DNA of 28,248 nt from an uncultured Collinsella sp. (GCA_937937835.1 CALDBJ010000111.1:1-28248); one strand, 5' to 3'. Shown: positions 16,646-24,020, counted from the first letter of the stretch. Notes: a model not told the origin generated them from the letters alone. Translations and numbers: made by a program.

Positions 16646-17958
16646 CCCGCATCACCCCGTCCCCGCTCAAGGGCACCGTTCCCGCCATCGCGTCCAAATC
16701 GATGGCGCACCGCCTCATCATCTGCGCCGCTCTTGCCAACGGCGAGACGCACGTTACCTGCAACACCACCTGCGCCGATATCGAGGCCACGGTGCGCTGC
16801 CTCACGGCGCTGGGCGCCCGCATCGAGACCGTCGAGGACGGCTTCCAGGTCCACCCCACCATGAAGAGCATCGAATTTGGCCTGCTCAAGGCCCTTGCCG
16901 GCGGCACGCTCGATTGCGGTGAGAGTGGCTCAACGCTGCGCTTCATGCTGCCTGTCGCCTGCGCGCTGGGTGCAGAAGCAACTTTTGTGGGTCAGGGACG
17001 CTTGGGCGCCCGCCCGCTCTCCCCGCTCTCGGACGAGATCATCGCCGCCGGCTGCGACCTACACGGTCTGGGCGGTTTTCCGCTCAAGACGAGCGGACGC
17101 ATGCGCCCGGGCACCTTTGTGCTACCGGGCAACGTAAGCTCGCAGTACATCTCGGGCCTGCTATTGGCAGCCCCGCTGCTGGCCCAGCCCTCCTGCGTGC
17201 AGGTGACCGGCCTCATTGAGAGCCGCCCCTACATCAACCTGACGATCCAGGCCATGAAGGCCTTCGGCGTCGAGGTCAACGTCGAGCGTATTCCGGCCAA
17301 GGACGGCCAGCCCGAGGTCACGAACTTCCGCGTGAACAGCGGCTCGTACCGCACGCCCGGCAGCGTGGCCGTCGAGGGCGACTGGTCCAACGCGGCCTTT
17401 TGGCTGTGCGCCGGCGCCATCGGCTCCGACCCCATCACCGTCGAGGGCGTGTCGCTGAGCTCCGCACAGGGCGACCGCAACGTGCTCGCCGCGCTATCGC
17501 GCTTTGGCGCCCGCATCGTGCGCTCCACGAACGCCGCCACCGTCCAGTCCGACAAGCTCGCCGGCTTTGAGATGAGCGCCCACGACATTCCGGACCTGGT
17601 GCCTGCTATCTCGGCCGTGGCATCGCTGGCTCAGGGCCGCACGTTCATCCGTGACTGCGCGCGCCTGCGCATCAAGGAATCTGACCGTCTGGTCACCACC
17701 ACCCGCGAGCTCACCGCGCTGGGCGCGCAGGTGCGCATCGCCGGTGACGACCTCATCATCAAGGGCGTCGATGCCTTTACCGGCGGCGAGGTCGATTCGC
17801 ACAACGACCACCGCATCGCCATGATGGCCGCCATCGCCGCGAGTCGCGCAACCGGCGAGGTCGTGATCCACGGCGCCGAGGCCGTCAACAAGTCCTATCC
17901 CGATTTCTTCGACCACTACCGCCTGTTGGGCGGCAAGGTCACGCTCGAGGAGGAATAG
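16639..17958 (+). CDS. aroA: 5-enolpyruvylshikimate-3-phosphate synthase
   Basis: 439 aa. Transfers enolpyruvyl from PEP to shikimate 3-phosphate. Family motifs: SKSMAHRLIICAALANG (substrate-binding Lys and Ser), ESGSTLRFMLP, ISGLLLAAPLL, RIKESDRL and DHRIAMMAAIAA. The PEP-loop position usually written GNAGT reads GESGS, as in several actinobacterial and archaeal enzymes, so it is not obviously the class I plant/E. coli form. The frame is open upstream to 16558 inside aroB. The ATG at 16639, with GAAGGGAG ahead of it, gives the proper MLARITPSPLKG start. The seven-base overlap (ATGTTAG) implies translational coupling to aroB. Confidence 0.95.
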   Translation: MLARITPSPLKGTVPAIASKSMAHRLIICAALANGETHVTCNTTCADIEATVRCLTALGARIETVEDGFQVHPTMKSIEFGLLKALAGGTLDCGESGSTLRFMLPVACALGAEATFVGQGRLGARPLSPLSDEIIAAGCDLHGLGGFPLKTSGRMRPGTFVLPGNVSSQYISGLLLAAPLLAQPSCVQVTGLIESRPYINLTIQAMKAFGVEVNVERIPAKDGQPEVTNFRVNSGSYRTPGSVAVEGDWSNAAFWLCAGAIGSDPITVEGVSLSSAQGDRNVLAALSRFGARIVRSTNAATVQSDKLAGFEMSAHDIPDLVPAISAVASLAQGRTFIRDCARLRIKESDRLVTTTRELTALGAQVRIAGDDLIIKGVDAFTGGEVDSHNDHRIAMMAAIAASRATGEVVIHGAEAVNKSYPDFFDHYRLLGGKVTLEEE

Positions 17959-17959
17959 C

Positions 17960-19057
17960 ATGTCCTCGACCTTTGGCAACGTCTTGCACGTAAGCATCTT
18001 CGGCCAGTCGCACTCCCCCGCCATCGGCTGCTCGCTCGATGGAATTCCGGCAGGTATCGCCGTTGACCTGGAGCAACTGCAGGCCTTTTTGGACCGTCGC
18101 GCCCCCGGCCGTGACGAGACCGCGACCAAGCGCCGCGAGGCCGACGCCGCCCACATTATCGCCGGCATAGTTGACGGACACACCACGGGCGCGCCTATCG
18201 CCGCGATCATCGAGAACACCAACACGCGCTCCAAGGACTACTCCGAGCTGCGCCGCAAGCCCCGCCCGGGCCACGCGGACTTTCCGGCACGCGTGAAGTA
18301 CCACAACATGCACGACGTCGCCGGCGGCGGGCACTTCTCCGGCCGCCTGACGGCACCCTTATGCATCGCGGGCGGCATCGCGCTGCAGGCACTCGAGGCC
18401 CGCGGCATCAAGGTCATGGCGCACGTCGCGCAGATCGGTGGCATCTCCGATCTGCCCATGGACGACATGGTCTATCGCGAGGCCGACCGCAAGGCGATCC
18501 TTTCGAACGACCTGCCGTGCATTGACGCCGCAGCTGCCGGTCGCATGCGCGAGGAGATCCTGGCCGCGCGCGACGAGCTCGACAGCATCGGCGGCATCGT
18601 TGAGTGCGGTATCTACGGCCTGCCCGCGGGCATCGGCGACCCCATGTTCGACGGCATCGAGAACCGCATCGCGCAGATCGCGTTTGGGATTCCCGCCGTG
18701 AAGGGCGTGGAGTATGGCATGGGCTTTGCCGTCGCCGCCATGCGCGGCAGCGAGAACAACGATCCGTATCGCATCGACGCCGAGACCGGCAAGATCGAGG
18801 TCGAGTCCAATAATGCCGGCGGCATCCTGGGCGGTATTTCGACCGGCGCACCCGTCATGTGGCGTATGGCCGTAAAGCCCACGCCCTCCATTGGCCGCGA
18901 GCAGCAGACGGTGGACATGGACGCCATGGAAAATGCCGAGCTCTCGATCCACGGCCGTCACGATCCCTGCATCGTCCCGCGCGCCGTCCCCGTAGCCGAA
19001 GCAGCCGCAGCGCTGGCCATCTGGGACGCCCTCCTAGAAGACGCCGGACAGCGCTAA
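17960..19057 (+). CDS. aroC: Chorismate synthase
   Basis: 365 aa. Makes chorismate by trans-elimination of phosphate from EPSP, with reduced FMN. Motifs: FGQSHSPAIGCSLDGIPAG (FMN and substrate site), RRAPGRDETATKRREAD, RPGHADFPARVKY, GGGHFSGRLTAP and the C-terminal GRHDPCIVPRAVPV. The signature usually reads SHG; here the residue after His is Ser. It begins one base after the aroA stop, with GAGGAA in the end of aroA as ribosome-binding site. No flavin reductase is encoded nearby, so FMN is probably reduced in trans. Confidence 0.95.
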   Translation: MSSTFGNVLHVSIFGQSHSPAIGCSLDGIPAGIAVDLEQLQAFLDRRAPGRDETATKRREADAAHIIAGIVDGHTTGAPIAAIIENTNTRSKDYSELRRKPRPGHADFPARVKYHNMHDVAGGGHFSGRLTAPLCIAGGIALQALEARGIKVMAHVAQIGGISDLPMDDMVYREADRKAILSNDLPCIDAAAAGRMREEILAARDELDSIGGIVECGIYGLPAGIGDPMFDGIENRIAQIAFGIPAVKGVEYGMGFAVAAMRGSENNDPYRIDAETGKIEVESNNAGGILGGISTGAPVMWRMAVKPTPSIGREQQTVDMDAMENAELSIHGRHDPCIVPRAVPVAEAAAALAIWDALLEDAGQR

Positions 19058-19071
19058 CCCGACTCACCTGG

Positions 19072-19084
19072 GTTGACTGTCAAC
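19072..19084 (+). repeat. Perfect palindrome between aroC and pheA
   Basis: GTTGACTGTCAAC: six-base perfect arms around one base, in the 53-base aroC-pheA gap, 26 bases before the pheA ATG. It contains TTGACT, a near-consensus -35. It could be an operator, an internal promoter element or a small RNA hairpin; no matching -10 with good spacing is evident. Confidence 0.5.
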
Positions 19085-19110
19085 TCAGCCATTACGCGAA
19101 AGGGGCCTCC

Positions 19111-20256
19111 ATGGACCTTGCCGATATTCGCCAAGCCATCGATGGCATCGACACCACGCTCCTCAACAGCTTTGTCGAGCGCATGGATATTGCCACCGAG
19201 GTCGCCAAGTCAAAAATCGAGATGGGCAAGGCCGTCTTCGACCCCGCCCGCGAGCGTTCCAAGCTCAACAACCTCGCCAGCCGTGCGCCCGAGCGCTACG
19301 AGGCCCAGACCATCACCCTGTTCCGTCTCCTCATGAGCATGAGCAAGGCCGAGCAGCAGCGCTACATCAACGAGCTCAAGGGCATCACCGTCTCGCAAAA
19401 GGCCCACGCCACGGCTGCAGCCTTTGACACGCCCTTCCCTCAAACGGCCACCGTTGCCTGCCAGGGCGTGGAAGGTGCCTATAGCCAGATCGCCGCGTGC
19501 AAACTCTTCGACGTGCCGGATATTGCGTTCTTCGAGACCTTCGAGGGCGTCATGCGCGCCGTGCGCGACGGCTTTTGCGAGTTTGGCGTACTGCCCATCG
19601 AAAACTCAACCGCCGGCTCGGTAAACGCCGTCTACGACCTGCTCGCACAGTTCAACTTCCATATCGTGCGCTCGCTTCGCCTCAAGATCGATCACAACCT
19701 GCTCGTCAAGCCCGGCACCAAGCTCGCGGACATACGCGAGGTCTACAGCCACGGTCAGGCCATCGCGCAGTGCGCTGGCTATATCGAGGGCCATAATCTG
19801 CACGCCTCCAAGTACCCCAACACCGCCATGTCGGCCGAGATGGTCGCCAACTCCGAGCGCACCGACGTCGCCGCCATCGCCTCGCGCAGCTGCGCGGCAC
19901 TCTATGGCCTGGAGGTGCTGGAGCCCAACATTCAGGACTCGGACAACAACTACACGCGCTTTGTCGTCATCAGCCGCGAGCCGCGCGTCTACCCCGGCGC
20001 CAACCGTACCTCGCTCATGATCACCACGGCCAACGAGCCGGGTGCGCTCTATCGCGTGCTCGAGCGCTTCTACGCGCTCAATATCAACCTCATCAAGCTC
20101 GAGAGCCGCCCCATCCCCGGCCGCGACTTTGAGTTTATGTTCTACTTTGATCTGGACTGCCCCTTTGGCAGCAAGGCCCTCGACGACCTGCTCGATTCCA
20201 TCGACGACGTGTGCGAGAGTTTCACCTACTTTGGCAGCTACACGGAGGTGCTCTAG
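19111..20256 (+). CDS. pheA: Bifunctional chorismate mutase / prephenate dehydratase
   Basis: 381 aa, three domains. Residues 1-90 are an AroQ-type chorismate mutase (DIRQAIDGIDTTLLNSFVER, the basic helix AKSKIEMGK). Residues 112-288 are the prephenate dehydratase, with EGAYS (121-125), LPIENSTAGSV (161-171) and the catalytic TRF (282-284). Residues 299-375 form an ACT domain with NEPGALYRVL and the ESRP motif (331-334) that binds phenylalanine for feedback control. It leads to phenylpyruvate and, through the mutase, supplies prephenate to TyrA. The frame is open far upstream, inside aroC, but the ATG at 19111 has GAAAGGGG upstream and the correct N-terminus. It abuts the aroE-aroK fusion (TAGATG). 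Confidence 0.95.
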   Translation: MDLADIRQAIDGIDTTLLNSFVERMDIATEVAKSKIEMGKAVFDPARERSKLNNLASRAPERYEAQTITLFRLLMSMSKAEQQRYINELKGITVSQKAHATAAAFDTPFPQTATVACQGVEGAYSQIAACKLFDVPDIAFFETFEGVMRAVRDGFCEFGVLPIENSTAGSVNAVYDLLAQFNFHIVRSLRLKIDHNLLVKPGTKLADIREVYSHGQAIAQCAGYIEGHNLHASKYPNTAMSAEMVANSERTDVAAIASRSCAALYGLEVLEPNIQDSDNNYTRFVVISREPRVYPGANRTSLMITTANEPGALYRVLERFYALNINLIKLESRPIPGRDFEFMFYFDLDCPFGSKALDDLLDSIDDVCESFTYFGSYTEVL

Positions 20257-21507
20257 ATGACCGATACCGCCGCAACCCGCCCCTACGGCGTGCTGGGCCG
20301 CGTGCTGGGCCACAGCTACACCCCGACCATCTACAAAGAGCTCGCTGGGCTCGAGTACGTGCGATTTGAGCGCGAGCCCGAGGACCTCGCGGCCTTTATG
20401 ACCGGCAACGAGTGGGAAGGCACCAACGTGACCATCCCCTACAAACGCGCCGTCATGAACTACCTGGACGAGCTGAGCCCGCTCGCCGAGCGCATGGGCA
20501 ACGTCAACACCATCACGCGCCTGCCCGACGGGCGCCTGCGCGGTGACAACACCGACTACTTTGGTTTTCAGTGCCTGGTCGAGGAGCTGGGGGTTGAGGT
20601 TACCGGCAAGAAAGTCCTCGTGCTTGGCGCCACCGGTGGTGCCGGCACCACGGCAAGCATGGTGCTCGGCGACCTTGGCGCCACCGTGGTGCCCGTGGGC
20701 CGCATGAGCGAGGTCAACTACGGCAACATCGCGCAGCAGTCCGACGCCGCCCTACTCGTCAACTGCACGCCCGCCGGCATGTTCCCCCATTGCCCCGACG
20801 CGCCTTGCACGCTCGAAGGGCTCGATGCGCTCGAAGGCGTTATCGACATTGTCTACAACCCCGCCCGCACGGGACTCATGCTCGAGGCCGAGCGCCGCGG
20901 TATCCCCTGCATCGGCGGTCTGCTGATGCTCGTGGCACAGGCGGCACAGGCCGTCGAGCGCTATACCGGCCAGGCCACCCCGCGCGAGCGCATCCTGGAC
21001 GTAACAGAGCGCCTGTCGCGCCGCGAACAGAACATCGCGCTGATCGGCATGCCGGGCTCGGGCAAGACCCGCGTGGGTGAGCAGATTGCCCTGCTCACGG
21101 GTCGCGAGCACATCGACTTGGATCACGCGCTCGAGGAGCGTCTGGGCATGCCCTGTGCCGACTTTATCGTCGAGCGCGGCGAGGTGGCCTTCCGCGAGCA
21201 GGAGACGGCGGCTCTGTCCGACATCTCCAAGCGCAGCGGCCTGGTGCTCTCAACCGGCGGCGGCGTGGTCACGCGTGACGAGAACTATCCGCTGCTGCAC
21301 CAGAACAGCCAAATCGTGATGCTCAACCGCAAGCTCGACGAGCTAGCCCACAAGGGACGCCCCATCACCGCCCGCGACGGTATCGACAAGCTGGCCGAGC
21401 AGCGCATGCCGCGCTACCGCGCCTGGGCCGACTACATCACCGACTCACGCGACTGCGCCGCCAACACCGCTCAAGCCCTCCTCGAGACCCTCCCACCCGC
21501 TCTCTAA
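20257..21507 (+). CDS. aroE-aroK: Fused shikimate dehydrogenase-shikimate kinase
   Basis: 416 aa in one frame. Residues 1 to about 250 are shikimate dehydrogenase: NVTIPYK with catalytic Lys63, DNTD with Asp100, the GATGGAG dinucleotide loop (124-130), and NCTPAGM. Residues 258-416 are shikimate kinase: Walker A GMPGSGKT (264-271), DLDHALEERLG, the FREQE substrate Arg region and STGGGVV (332-338). It performs two consecutive steps, 3-dehydroshikimate to shikimate to shikimate 3-phosphate, which may channel the product. The ATG directly follows the pheA stop with no spacer, and its ribosome-binding site (GGAGG) is in the end of pheA. Separate aroE and aroK are the common bacterial arrangement, so the fusion is notable. 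Confidence 0.93.
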   Translation: MTDTAATRPYGVLGRVLGHSYTPTIYKELAGLEYVRFEREPEDLAAFMTGNEWEGTNVTIPYKRAVMNYLDELSPLAERMGNVNTITRLPDGRLRGDNTDYFGFQCLVEELGVEVTGKKVLVLGATGGAGTTASMVLGDLGATVVPVGRMSEVNYGNIAQQSDAALLVNCTPAGMFPHCPDAPCTLEGLDALEGVIDIVYNPARTGLMLEAERRGIPCIGGLLMLVAQAAQAVERYTGQATPRERILDVTERLSRREQNIALIGMPGSGKTRVGEQIALLTGREHIDLDHALEERLGMPCADFIVERGEVAFREQETAALSDISKRSGLVLSTGGGVVTRDENYPLLHQNSQIVMLNRKLDELAHKGRPITARDGIDKLAEQRMPRYRAWADYITDSRDCAANTAQALLETLPPAL

Positions 21508-21510
21508 CCT

Positions 21511-21549
21511 AAGCCACCACAAAGGGGACAGGCACCTTTGTGGTGGCTT
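21511..21549 (+). repeat. 15-base perfect inverted repeat, REP-like
   Basis: AAGCCACCACAAAGG (21511-21525) and its exact complement (21535-21549) flank a nine-base loop GGACAGGCA. It lies between the aroE-aroK fusion and aroQ, four bases after the stop. There is no T-tract after the stem, so it is a poor terminator. The core AAAGGGGACAGGCACCTTT is a palindromic motif that I recognise as dispersed in many bacterial genomes; from memory it is REP-like, which only a genome-wide count can confirm. Confidence 0.8.
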
Positions 21550-21571
21550 TCCAACCGCAAAGGAAGCAACC

Positions 21572-22009
21572 ATGAAAGCACTCGTCATCAACGGCCCCAA
21601 CCTCAACATGCTCGGCATTCGCGAGCCGGGCATCTATGGCAACGACAACTACGACCGCTTAGTGCAGATCTGCCAGGAAGCGGGCGCTGCACAGGGCTTC
21701 GACGAGGTCGAGGTCTTCCAGTCCAACCACGAGGGCAGCATCGTCGACAAGATCCAGGAGGCCTACGGCGAGGTCGACGGCATCGTCATCAACCCGGCTG
21801 CCTACACACACACCAGCGTGGCCATCCTGGATGCCCTTAAAGCCGTCGCCATCCCGGCTGTGGAGGTCCACATCAGCGCCGTAGAGACGCGCGAGGACTT
21901 CCGCCAGGTGAGCTATGCACGCCTAGCCTGCTTCGCCACCATCACGGGCGAAGGCCTCCAGGGCTACGCACATGCGCTGGAGCTACTGAGGGAGCATCTC
22001 GAAGAGTAG
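21572..22009 (+). CDS. aroQ: Type II 3-dehydroquinate dehydratase
   Basis: 145 aa, the usual length of the dodecameric type II enzyme. Dehydrates 3-dehydroquinate to 3-dehydroshikimate. Motifs: INGPNLNMLGIREPGIYG with the catalytic Tyr, FQSNHEGSIVDKIQ, NPAAYTHTSVAI, and EVHISAVETREDFR around the catalytic His. The ATG has AAGGAAG six bases upstream. It is the last gene of the operon and completes the seven-step route to chorismate. The hairpin at 21511-21549 just upstream may reduce its expression relative to the rest. Confidence 0.96.
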   Translation: MKALVINGPNLNMLGIREPGIYGNDNYDRLVQICQEAGAAQGFDEVEVFQSNHEGSIVDKIQEAYGEVDGIVINPAAYTHTSVAILDALKAVAIPAVEVHISAVETREDFRQVSYARLACFATITGEGLQGYAHALELLREHLEE

Positions 22010-22059
22010 CCTCGCGAGCAAATCCATCAGCGCCGATTCACACGCCAATAAAGCCAACG

Positions 22060-22097
22060 CCGGCAGTAGCACCTCGCTGCTGCCGGCAATTTATTAC
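22060..22097 (+). terminator. Terminator of the aro operon
   Basis: GCCGGCAGTAGC (22060-22071) pairs with GCTGCTGCCGGC (22077-22088), a 12-base stem with one wobble and a five-base loop, followed by the A/T-rich AATTTATTA. It begins about 50 bases after the aroQ stop. Confidence 0.75.
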
Positions 22098-22103
22098 TGA
22101 CAT

Positions 22104-22109
22104 ATAATC
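22104..22109 (+). promoter_or_regulatory. -10 box of the two-gene accessory cassette
   Basis: Consensus TATAAT about 30 bases upstream of the next ATG. The region 17-18 bases further upstream is the right arm of the aro terminator, offering only a weak -35 (CTGCCG). Confidence 0.55.
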
Positions 22110-22139
22110 GTTGCAGTCACACAATGTCTGGAGACGCGC

Positions 22140-22589
22140 ATGTTAAGCATCCATCTGGGAGATTACCCCGGTTCCATCTACGATACAGAGACCTATTTTA
22201 GGAACTCATACTTGGACTCATGGTTCGAAGATCCCATGGCCGCACAGATCATTAAAGGTGTTGACGGTTCGGAGCTCATCGGCCCCCACAACATCATCAG
22301 TAAACAGCTCGGTTCGATTACACCCCTCGAGCTTTCCGGCGGCGTTAAGACGCTGCTGCTGGTGCGCAATCTCCCAAACATGGTGTTCAATGCATCCACT
22401 TGCGGAGATAACTGCGCCCGCTGGCTGCTCAAAATTGGCAAAGAGCAGGATGTGCTGGTAACCCTTTACCACATCATGAAGTTCCCCTGGAAGAGCTTTG
22501 AAATCCGCATTGAAAACGACGGCCGCATCGTCAGGAACATGCAGGAGTTTGTCGGTGCCACGAATGACTTTTTGGATGTTGATGAGTAA
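22140..22589 (+). CDS. DUF4869-like protein, function unknown
   Basis: 149 aa, acidic, with no membrane segment or signal peptide. It resembles the DUF4869 family of gut Firmicutes and Actinobacteria: MLSIHLGDYPGSIYDTETYF, then LGSITPLELSGGVKTLLL, a conserved STCGDNCARWLLKIG with paired cysteines, and LVTLYHIMKFPW. The family name is from memory. No catalytic motif is evident; CGDNC could be a metal or structural site. The ATG follows GGAG by six bases. The stop shares one base with the start of the ATPase gene (TAATG), so the two products are probably made in fixed ratio and act together. By eye it is less GC-rich, with more A/T third positions, than the aro genes upstream. Confidence 0.7.
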   Translation: MLSIHLGDYPGSIYDTETYFRNSYLDSWFEDPMAAQIIKGVDGSELIGPHNIISKQLGSITPLELSGGVKTLLLVRNLPNMVFNASTCGDNCARWLLKIGKEQDVLVTLYHIMKFPWKSFEIRIENDGRIVRNMQEFVGATNDFLDVDE

Positions 22590-23590
22590 TGAAGGGAACG
22601 CATACCGTTGTCGTAGAGCGCGCAAAGGTCAAATACACACTCACGTTTAAGCGCAATATTTCCTTTATACGCGGCAACAGCGGCACGGGCAAAACGACGC
22701 TCATCTCGATGATTCGCGACTACAACGACCGAGGACCGGAAAGCGGCGTTGCACTCAGCTGCGACGTACCTTGCGAAACGCTTTCCGGCAGACGCTGGGA
22801 ACGCGAGCTGTCGATCATCGAAGATTCAATCGTCTTTCTAGATGAGGGCAACGAGTTTATCTACTCAAAGGACTTCGCCAAAGCCATAAACGGCTCGTCC
22901 AACTATTTTGTTCTGATATCTCGTCGCGATGCCAACGAACTCCCCTACAGCGTTGATGAGATCCTGAAGCTAGCCAACACGACGAGTAAGACAATCAATG
23001 GCCGCAAGAGCGATAAGCGCTTCTACTCGGTAACAAAACCGATATACAGCCACACGGCAAGCATGCTGTACCAGGATCTAAATGTAGGATTCGAAATGCC
23101 CGATGCCGTGGTTGTGGAGGACAGCAAGTCTGGTTATCAGTTTTACAGCGCTCTTTGCAACCGGTTGGAGATTCCCTGCTACACCGCTACCGGCGTAGCA
23201 AATCTAAAGCGAACGATTCACGAATGCCCCGAACAAAATGTGCTTGCCATTGGAGACGGAGCAGCCTTCGGTCCTTATATCGAAAAAGCATTGGGGCAAC
23301 GCGTTTACAAGAACGTTCGCCTGTTCCTCCCGGAATCGTTCGAGTGGACACTCCTGCGCTCCGGGCTTATCCCCAGTAGCGACATTCCCAAGATCCTCGA
23401 GGACCCCTCGAGCTATATCGAAAGCCGTGACTACCTAAGTTGGGAGCGGTTCTTCACCGATGTGCTGGTCAAATACTCAGCAGAAACGCGCTACGCCTAC
23501 AAAAAGGCAAAGCTCAATGAGCAGTACCTGAGGCCGCAGGCGATGAATGCAGTTGCAAACGTCTTGCCCGAGTGCCTGAAGGCAGACTAG
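22589..23590 (+). CDS. P-loop ATPase with possible TOPRIM-like C-terminal half
   Basis: 333 aa, function unknown. After two strands comes Walker A GNSGTGKTT (29-37), then a Walker B-like VFLDEGNEF (82-90, Asp85/Glu86) and a YFVLISRRD strand-Ser-Arg (106-114) in the sensor position. There is no ABC signature. The C-terminal half has a strand ending in Glu (AVVVEDSKSG, Glu177) and another ending in Asp (VLAIGDGAAFG, Asp223). This recalls TOPRIM, but the second motif lacks the usual DxD, so it would be degenerate. OLD and Gabija GajA nucleases combine an ATPase with TOPRIM but are larger. It is coupled to the DUF4869-like gene by a one-base overlap and followed by its own terminator. Cytoplasmic; any defence or toxin role is inference. 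Confidence 0.7.
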   Translation: MKGTHTVVVERAKVKYTLTFKRNISFIRGNSGTGKTTLISMIRDYNDRGPESGVALSCDVPCETLSGRRWERELSIIEDSIVFLDEGNEFIYSKDFAKAINGSSNYFVLISRRDANELPYSVDEILKLANTTSKTINGRKSDKRFYSVTKPIYSHTASMLYQDLNVGFEMPDAVVVEDSKSGYQFYSALCNRLEIPCYTATGVANLKRTIHECPEQNVLAIGDGAAFGPYIEKALGQRVYKNVRLFLPESFEWTLLRSGLIPSSDIPKILEDPSSYIESRDYLSWERFFTDVLVKYSAETRYAYKKAKLNEQYLRPQAMNAVANVLPECLKAD

Positions 23591-23594
23591 ATAT

Positions 23595-23625
23595 AGCGGG
23601 GAGGGCCAAGTTGGTCCTCCCCGCT
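23595..23625 (+). terminator. Terminator of the accessory cassette
   Basis: AGCGGGGAGG (23595-23604) pairs perfectly with CCTCCCCGCT (23616-23625). Four further pairs extend inside (GCCA with TGGT, including one wobble). The tail GTCATTATG is only moderately T-rich. It starts four bases after the ATPase stop. Confidence 0.7.
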
Positions 23626-23629
23626 GTCA

Positions 23630-23870
23630 TTATGCCTTCTTAATCACATATGCCAGACCGATATCGCAGGCGCAGCGTACGAGTGATGCGAAGAGCCACG
23701 ATGCTGGCAGCGTCATAAGCAGAGGCTTGCTCACGCTCGGCTCCAGCCCCCTTTGGCGCGCCGTATAACCAATCCACATCAGCAGCACAATAGCAGCTCA
23801 CGCCACGGCTTCGGCCTAAACGTATACCCGGCAAGAACAAAGAACACCGGCATGTGAAAAAGCCCAGACC
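23630..23870 (-). pseudogene. Remnant of an acyltransferase-3 family membrane protein
   Basis: On the minus strand one frame reads SGLFHMPVFFVLAGYTFRP and continues KPWRELL, the N-terminal signature of acyltransferase-3 / fucose-4-O-acetylase-like proteins (O-acetylation of surface glycans). It then hits a stop. A second frame continues LLMWIGYTARQRGLEPSVSK and ends LAYVIKKA before a TAA at 23632, looking like a membrane-helix C-terminus. So about 75 codons remain of a protein normally 300-400 aa. The 5' end is cut off by the tRNA terminator, with an internal deletion or frameshift. A third-frame ORF across the same bases looks spurious. The frame assignment was read by hand. Confidence 0.5.
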
Positions 23871-23888
23871 ACCAAGCGGTCCGGGCTT
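23856..23888 (-). terminator. Intrinsic terminator of tRNA-Arg(TCT)
   Basis: Minus strand: AAGCCCGGACC (23888-23878) pairs with GGTCTGGGCTT (23870-23860), one mismatch, seven-base loop, followed by TTTC (with the stem end, a run of five T). It begins about ten bases after the tRNA 3' end. The T-tract runs into the acyltransferase remnant. Confidence 0.8.
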
Positions 23889-23897
23889 AATAAACGA

Positions 23898-23974
23898 TGG
23901 TGCTCCATGGCGGATTCGAACCGTCGACCTTGGGATTAGAAGTCCCCTGCTCTATCCAACTGAGCTAATGGAGC
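23898..23974 (-). tRNA. tRNA-Arg, anticodon TCT
   Basis: A 77-base cloverleaf with encoded CCA. The acceptor stem GCTCCAT/ATGGAGC is perfect. The D arm is GCTC...GAGC, the anticodon loop CTTCTAA gives TCT (reads AGA), and the T arm is GACGG TTCGAATC CGCC. The first pair of the anticodon stem appears to be a G-A mismatch (GGGGA with TCCCA); the other four pair. Confidence 0.95.
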
Positions 23975-24020
23975 AAATAACCGCACGCCAAAGCAAGCGC
24001 AAGCCTGTCAGGCGCAAATA

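Noticed and set aside
23640..23840. 66-codon minus-strand ORF (MFLPGIRLG...)
   Set aside because: It has no ribosome-binding site and a basic, low-quality translation; the acyltransferase-like peptides lie in the other two minus frames.
23990..24020. Hairpin around GCCTGTCAGGC as a terminator after the wzt-like gene
   Set aside because: The arms are short, the loop would be too tight for the longer pairing, and there is no T-tract on the minus strand.
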